The notes under the pieces: generated by a model
Told to the model about the DNA's origin: nothing
Databases searched by the model: none
The model's input: only the letters and a program-made list of their open reading frames with translations
Made by a program: the position numbers and the translations under genes
From: an uncultured Celeribacter sp.
GTDB taxonomy: Bacteria > Pseudomonadota > Alphaproteobacteria > Rhodobacterales > Rhodobacteraceae
NCBI RefSeq assembly: GCF_963675965.1
Contig: NZ_OY780935.1
Location: 2,096,501 to 2,160,500, forward strand
Direction of reading: 5' to 3'
DNA: 64,000 nt
Part shown: piece after piece, positions 60,547 through 64,000 of the stretch
Numbering within the stretch: the first letter of the stretch is position 1
How the letters are laid out: every line of letters begins with the position of its first letter

Positions 60547-61829
60547 TGGACATAACTCGCTGCCATGATCAGTGTCCCGAGCACACCCAGATCATGAGCG
60601 GCGCGGTATTCTGTCCGTTTGCGTTCTTCGTAGGTTTCAATCTCGTCGATTTGTGCGTCGTAAAGGTCACGACCGGTTGTCAGCAGATCCAGAAGTTCCC
60701 GTTTGCCGCCAGAAAACTGTTGTTCGTAGGTGTCGAGCACCTTCTGAGATTCCGCCAGTTGTCGGGCACGGGAGGCTTCGCTGGAGCGCAGGATTTGCAG
60801 ACGGTCCAGCGAACTTTTCGCGGCATTTGCCATGTCTCGCTCGGTGGCTGCCATCGAGGATTGCGCAGATTGCAGCGTCAGAACGGCGGATTGGATGGCG
60901 CGCCGACCAAAGCCCCGGGAGTTGAGGTCCATTCCGGCGGACACGCCGAGCGCAGTCTGGCTGCGTCCGCCATCCAGATCGACGCGGCCTTCAGCCTGCA
61001 ACTTGATGGTCGGTAGACGCGCGGCCTTGGCCTTTTCGACGCCCGCTTCGGCCTCGGCTGCGCGTGCGCGTGCGGCGATATAATCCGGGGACAGCCGCAC
61101 TGCACTCTGGATCTTGATGGCGGTACCATAGTGTTTGTCGAACTTCAGTTCCGGAGGGGGAACGATGGCCATGGGATCCTGTCCGATCAGGTAGGCCAGC
61201 TGGGACATGGCGATCTGACGGTTCGACACGAGCTGTGACATCTGGTCGTCTGCGCGCGCGATTTCCAGCCGGGCGCGGGCCACTTCGCCGTTGTCGCTGA
61301 CCCCGGCGGTGGCACGGTCACTGGCCTGCTGTGCGATCCGATGCGCGAAGTCCACATAGGTGCGGGTCCGCGCGATTTTGCGGCCCATGATTTCGACGTC
61401 CAGAAAGAATTCCGCCACCTCAAGGGTCATATCCTCGACCGCCATCTTCAGGTCGGAGATGCTTTGCACCCGGACTTGCGAAGCGGCTTTGATGTCGCTG
61501 CGGATCTTGCCCCAGTCGAACAGGACCTGTGACACGGTCAGGGTGATGCCAGGGCCGTCGGAATCGGTGGTGCTGCTGTCGCCGGAGAGACTGAAACTGG
61601 GGTAATACCCGTCCCGTGCGGCTTCGATGTCGACGGTGCGACTCGCGACCTCTTGCCGCAAGGCGGTGATGTTAGGATCCTGTTCCGTCGACAGCAAGGC
61701 CGCCGTTTGCAGTGTCATCTGGGCGGTAGCCGGAAAAGCTGCTGTTAGGGCAATCAGAGCGCCTGCGCAAAGACGGCGTGCCGCTTTCACAGCTGGCTGG
61801 GCAGAGGGGCGGCGCGCGCGCAGGGTCAT
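60543..61829 (-). CDS. TolC/LapE-type outer-membrane efflux protein
   Basis: 428 aa. A twin-arginine-like N-terminus precedes the signal peptide ending FPATAQ. Two outer-membrane-efflux repeats with long helices follow (DPNITALRQEVASRTVDIEA, LSPDYIAARARAAEAEAGVE), and the strand-forming YYPSFSLSGDSS and RLPTIKLQAEGRV. It should form the outer-membrane tunnel of the type I machine. It is coupled by ATGA to the 154-aa gene upstream and to the ABC gene downstream. Confidence 0.92.
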   Translation of the reverse strand: MTLRARRPSAQPAVKAARRLCAGALIALTAAFPATAQMTLQTAALLSTEQDPNITALRQEVASRTVDIEAARDGYYPSFSLSGDSSTTDSDGPGITLTVSQVLFDWGKIRSDIKAASQVRVQSISDLKMAVEDMTLEVAEFFLDVEIMGRKIARTRTYVDFAHRIAQQASDRATAGVSDNGEVARARLEIARADDQMSQLVSNRQIAMSQLAYLIGQDPMAIVPPPELKFDKHYGTAIKIQSAVRLSPDYIAARARAAEAEAGVEKAKAARLPTIKLQAEGRVDLDGGRSQTALGVSAGMDLNSRGFGRRAIQSAVLTLQSAQSSMAATERDMANAAKSSLDRLQILRSSEASRARQLAESQKVLDTYEQQFSGGKRELLDLLTTGRDLYDAQIDEIETYEERKRTEYRAAHDLGVLGTLIMAASYVQ

Positions 61830-62290
61830 ACAATAAACTCCATGGGGTAATCGGTCAGAAAATCTGCGCCGGTCGTCAAAGCGTCGCTCAGCAGGTGGTG
61901 AGCGGTTTCAAAAGGGTCGGATGCGGGGGCCAGCGTCGAGGAGGCATCGCTGGACTCTTCGAGTTCAGGGAAGATCTCGATCATGCGCTGATCTTCGGAA
62001 ATGTCGGGTTCCGGTGCCAGAAGGCCGGAGGCCAGCGGCTGACCCGAGGCCGTGCTCAGGCGGCTTACGTCTCCGGTATCGCCCACTTCAAAGAAGCCTT
62101 CGATGTAGAGGTGTTCTCCGGTTTCGAATTGCAGGCTGAGATCTGTCCCGACCTTGCCGAGGCGTGTCAGCGGAGGGGTTTCCGGGCCAAGGGTGATCTG
62201 CGCAGGGTCTTCAAGCGTCAAACGTTCAACGTTAGACCACGTGACTGCCTCCCCCGATCCCAAAGCGCGCGTCGTAACCTCGACGACCAT
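61826..62290 (-). CDS. BapA-prefix-like small protein leading the secretion operon
   Basis: 154 aa from ATG 62290; the frame from 62320 has ten more residues without support. The centre reads VGTDLSLQFETGEHLYIEGF, matching the pattern of the N-terminal domain of the two repeat proteins (G-x-D-L, then G, then F-F/Y). An acidic Ser/Ala-rich tail follows, ending DYPMEFIV. There is no Sec signal. It lacks Gly/Leu repeats. It could be a secreted small substrate, a cap, or a competitor/chaperone for the prefix domain. Its stop overlaps the TolC-like gene by 4 nt. Confidence 0.7.
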   Translation of the reverse strand: MVVEVTTRALGSGEAVTWSNVERLTLEDPAQITLGPETPPLTRLGKVGTDLSLQFETGEHLYIEGFFEVGDTGDVSRLSTASGQPLASGLLAPEPDISEDQRMIEIFPELEESSDASSTLAPASDPFETAHHLLSDALTTGADFLTDYPMEFIV

Positions 62291-62364
62291 CCAAAAGCCC
62301 CCACAATCCAAATTCGCCAAGACGTTGCAGTAAAAATGATTGCACCGTTTACTAATGCCCCTAA

Positions 62365-62394
62365 TTGGTTAGGCGGTTAACCAAAAGGTGTGTT
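62365..62394 (-). promoter_or_regulatory. Candidate operator of the type I secretion operon
   Basis: TTGGTTA (62365-62371) and TAACCAA (62378-62384) form a perfect 20-bp dyad. The right half continues as TAACCAAAAGGTGTGTT (62378-62394), which matches TAACCAAAGGTATGTT at 50063-50078 upstream of repeat protein 1 except for one inserted A and one base. It lies about 75-105 nt before ATG 62290. Confidence 0.5.
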
Positions 62395-62557
62395 CAAAGC
62401 AAGTCTTTCGCAAGCACTAAACGACTTTCGGGTGAAAATTCCTGAAGGATGCATGCGTACAGTTGTGATCGAATTTTTTCGGGGCCGTTCGGATGTTGCC
62501 CTGACAACTGTGTTTAGTCTTTTGAAAAGTAAATCGTTTCTACGTTCCCTAGATGCG

Positions 62558-64000
62558 TCAGCCGATGTCATCGTCAGTGGATGGGGGAGAGAGGTTGTCC
62601 AAAAGACTACTTCCGTCGTCCGTTGCTTCGCCCCCAAACAGCGTGCCCAGGGCGTCATCGATCGATGCGTCGCCCAGCAGGCCATCCCCGCCGAAGAGGC
62701 CGCCGCCCAGAGACGTTTCCGAATCATCGCCGCCGAGCAGCGCGTCGAACAAGGTGTCTTCGCCCAGAATTTCCGAGCTGCCCGTCCCAAGGATTTCATT
62801 GAGCAGTCCATCGACTTCCGCGTCCGGCGCAGCGTCGGTGGTCGCATCGCCCAGCAGGCCTTGTTCGGCAAGGGTGCCGGTCAGGCTGTCGGTGCCGCTC
62901 AGGCCGGCAAAGAGGTCGTCGGCTGCACCGTCTGTTGGGGCGGCTGTTTCGATGCCGAAGACATCGAGATCGCCAAGCAACCCATTGAGCAGGCTGTCTG
63001 AGGTGAGGTCATCACTCTGCAGGTTCGCTGTGTCGGCGTCGCTGTCGCTGCCATCCACCAGACCACCCAGCAGGGTTTCGAGAAACCCACCGTCATCGGC
63101 ACCGTCCGGGGTGTCTTCGCTGGCGTCGTCGCTTCCCCAGCCCAGGAGGTTGCCAACCAGTCCGTCATTGCCCAGCAGGGATCCGACCAGCCCGTCGCTG
63201 CCCAGGAGCGTGCCAACCAGCCCGTCGGAGCCCAGCAGCGTGTTCAGGACCGGGATGTCCCCGGTAATTTCGTCGAGCAGGCCGTCTTCGCCGACCACAT
63301 TGTCGAGCACGCCGCCGACCAGCCCGTCTTCGCCCAGGATGGTTTCCAGCGCGCCGCCATCCCCGAGCACAGGGTTGAGAAGGCCTAGTACAAGGCTATC
63401 ATCGCCAAGCAACATGTCCAGAGCCGGCAGGTCGCCTGCGAGATCGTCGAGAATGCTGTCGTCCCCGAAGAGACCATCCACAAGCCCGTCGTCTCCGATC
63501 ACGATTTCAATAGCGCCGTCGAGCAGCCCGTCTTCGCCAACTACGCCACCCAGCAGCCCGTCTGTCCCGACAAGCCCGTCGACAAGGCCATCGTTTCCCA
63601 CGAGGCCGGAGACAATACCCTCGTCGCCGACGACGCCGCCCAAAAGCCCGTTGTTGCCCAACAGCGGATCAAGCAATCCGTCATCGCCGAGTACGCCGTC
63701 CAGAAGCGAGTTCACCAGACTGTCTTCGCCGAGCAAGCCGTCCACCAACCCGTCGTCGCCGATCAGCCCGTCCAAAAGATTGTCGACAACGCCTTCATCC
63801 CCCAGCAGAGAGCCAACCAGCCCATCTTCGCCAAGAACTGGTGTCAGCACGCTGCCCAAAAGCCCGTCGTCTTCGCTTTGCGTCACAGAGGTCGCGGCGG
63901 GTGTGGTGGCTGCAGTGCTGGTCGCCGTTGGAATGTCTGCAGTGGTGGTTGCGCCGCCAAGGCCGGACAGAGGCACGGAGGCGAACGTCGCCGACAAGCC
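62558..64000 (-). CDS. Gly/Leu-repeat protein 3 (5' end beyond window)
   Basis: About 480 residues are visible. The frame remains open to the window edge and its first possible start is only a TTG at 63997, so the N-terminus is probably outside. An Ala/Thr-rich stretch (TATSTAATTPAATS) leads into degenerate units of the type G-E-D-G-L-V-G-S-L-L, more varied than in protein 2 and mixed with Asp/Ser/Thr-rich spacers (DGSDSDADTANLQSDDLTSD). It ends STDDDIG. There are no RTX nonapeptides. Its place upstream of the secretion operon suggests it is a substrate. About 267 bp without a gene separate it from the 154-aa gene. Confidence 0.82.
   Translation of the reverse strand, partial: GLSATFASVPLSGLGGATTTADIPTATSTAATTPAATSVTQSEDDGLLGSVLTPVLGEDGLVGSLLGDEGVVDNLLDGLIGDDGLVDGLLGEDSLVNSLLDGVLGDDGLLDPLLGNNGLLGGVVGDEGIVSGLVGNDGLVDGLVGTDGLLGGVVGEDGLLDGAIEIVIGDDGLVDGLFGDDSILDDLAGDLPALDMLLGDDSLVLGLLNPVLGDGGALETILGEDGLVGGVLDNVVGEDGLLDEITGDIPVLNTLLGSDGLVGTLLGSDGLVGSLLGNDGLVGNLLGWGSDDASEDTPDGADDGGFLETLLGGLVDGSDSDADTANLQSDDLTSDSLLNGLLGDLDVFGIETAAPTDGAADDLFAGLSGTDSLTGTLAEQGLLGDATTDAAPDAEVDGLLNEILGTGSSEILGEDTLFDALLGGDDSETSLGGGLFGGDGLLGDASIDDALGTLFGGEATDDGSSLLDNLSPPSTDDDIG

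Noticed and set aside
48668..64000. RTX calcium-binding nonapeptides in the Gly/Asp-rich proteins
   Set aside because: The GGxGxDxUx pattern was looked for and not found; the units are Gly-Asp/Glu-Asp-Gly-Leu-Leu without the RTX spacing.

Overview
The window looks like chromosomal DNA of a Rhodobacterales (Roseobacter-group) alphaproteobacterium. The base composition is GC-rich, and the order mnmG-rsmG-parA-parB, then hemW/ridA/rdgB/rph diverging from hrcA-grpE, is typical of that group. It is also the usual neighbourhood of a chromosomal origin. Two parS-type palindromes lie beside parAB. No rRNA, tRNA, insertion sequence, prophage or CRISPR array was seen.

Layout. Bases 1-30,150 are mostly housekeeping genes in tight, often 1-4 nt overlapping operons: tRNA and rRNA modification, chromosome partitioning, RNA 3' processing (rph), nucleotide-pool cleaning (rdgB and two NUDIX enzymes), heat shock (hrcA, grpE, hslO), mismatch repair (mutS), malic enzyme, arginine and threonine metabolism, CCA addition, two L,D-transpeptidases and ferrochelatase. 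Bases 30,300-43,780 form a 12-gene block on the minus strand. It contains a peptide-type ABC importer, two PYROXD2-like FAD oxidoreductases, indolepyruvate:ferredoxin oxidoreductase (IorA and IorB-DUF6537), a MarR regulator and a kynurenine-formamidase-like cyclase. It looks like an uptake-plus-catabolism unit for an aromatic 2-oxo acid or its precursor. Bases 44,120-46,740 carry the methionine importer metNIQ. Bases 47,000-48,370 carry a TPR/glycosyltransferase-like protein and a small coupled gene.

The most unusual region is 48,510-64,000. It holds three proteins made almost entirely of Gly-Asp-Gly-Leu-Leu-type repeats, the third running off the window. Two start with a BapA-prefix-like beta domain. 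With them lie a complete type I secretion apparatus (TolC-, HlyD- and LapB-like proteins) coupled to a 154-aa BapA-prefix-like protein, a one-POTRA Omp85 barrel, a hybrid histidine kinase with REC and HPt domains, a LuxR-type response regulator, an orphan receiver-like protein and a 53-aa ORF coupled to one repeat gene. The 11-nt sequence ATACATACTAA lies upstream of two repeat genes and of the receiver-like gene, and a second motif links one repeat gene to the secretion operon. This suggests one regulon. I infer a self-contained, two-component-controlled system that secretes repetitive, acidic, glycine/leucine-rich surface proteins (matrix or biofilm). Its function is not shown by the sequence.

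Start codons were moved from the longest open frame wherever a Shine-Dalgarno sequence, a family start or a paralogue alignment supported it. These choices are stated entry by entry.
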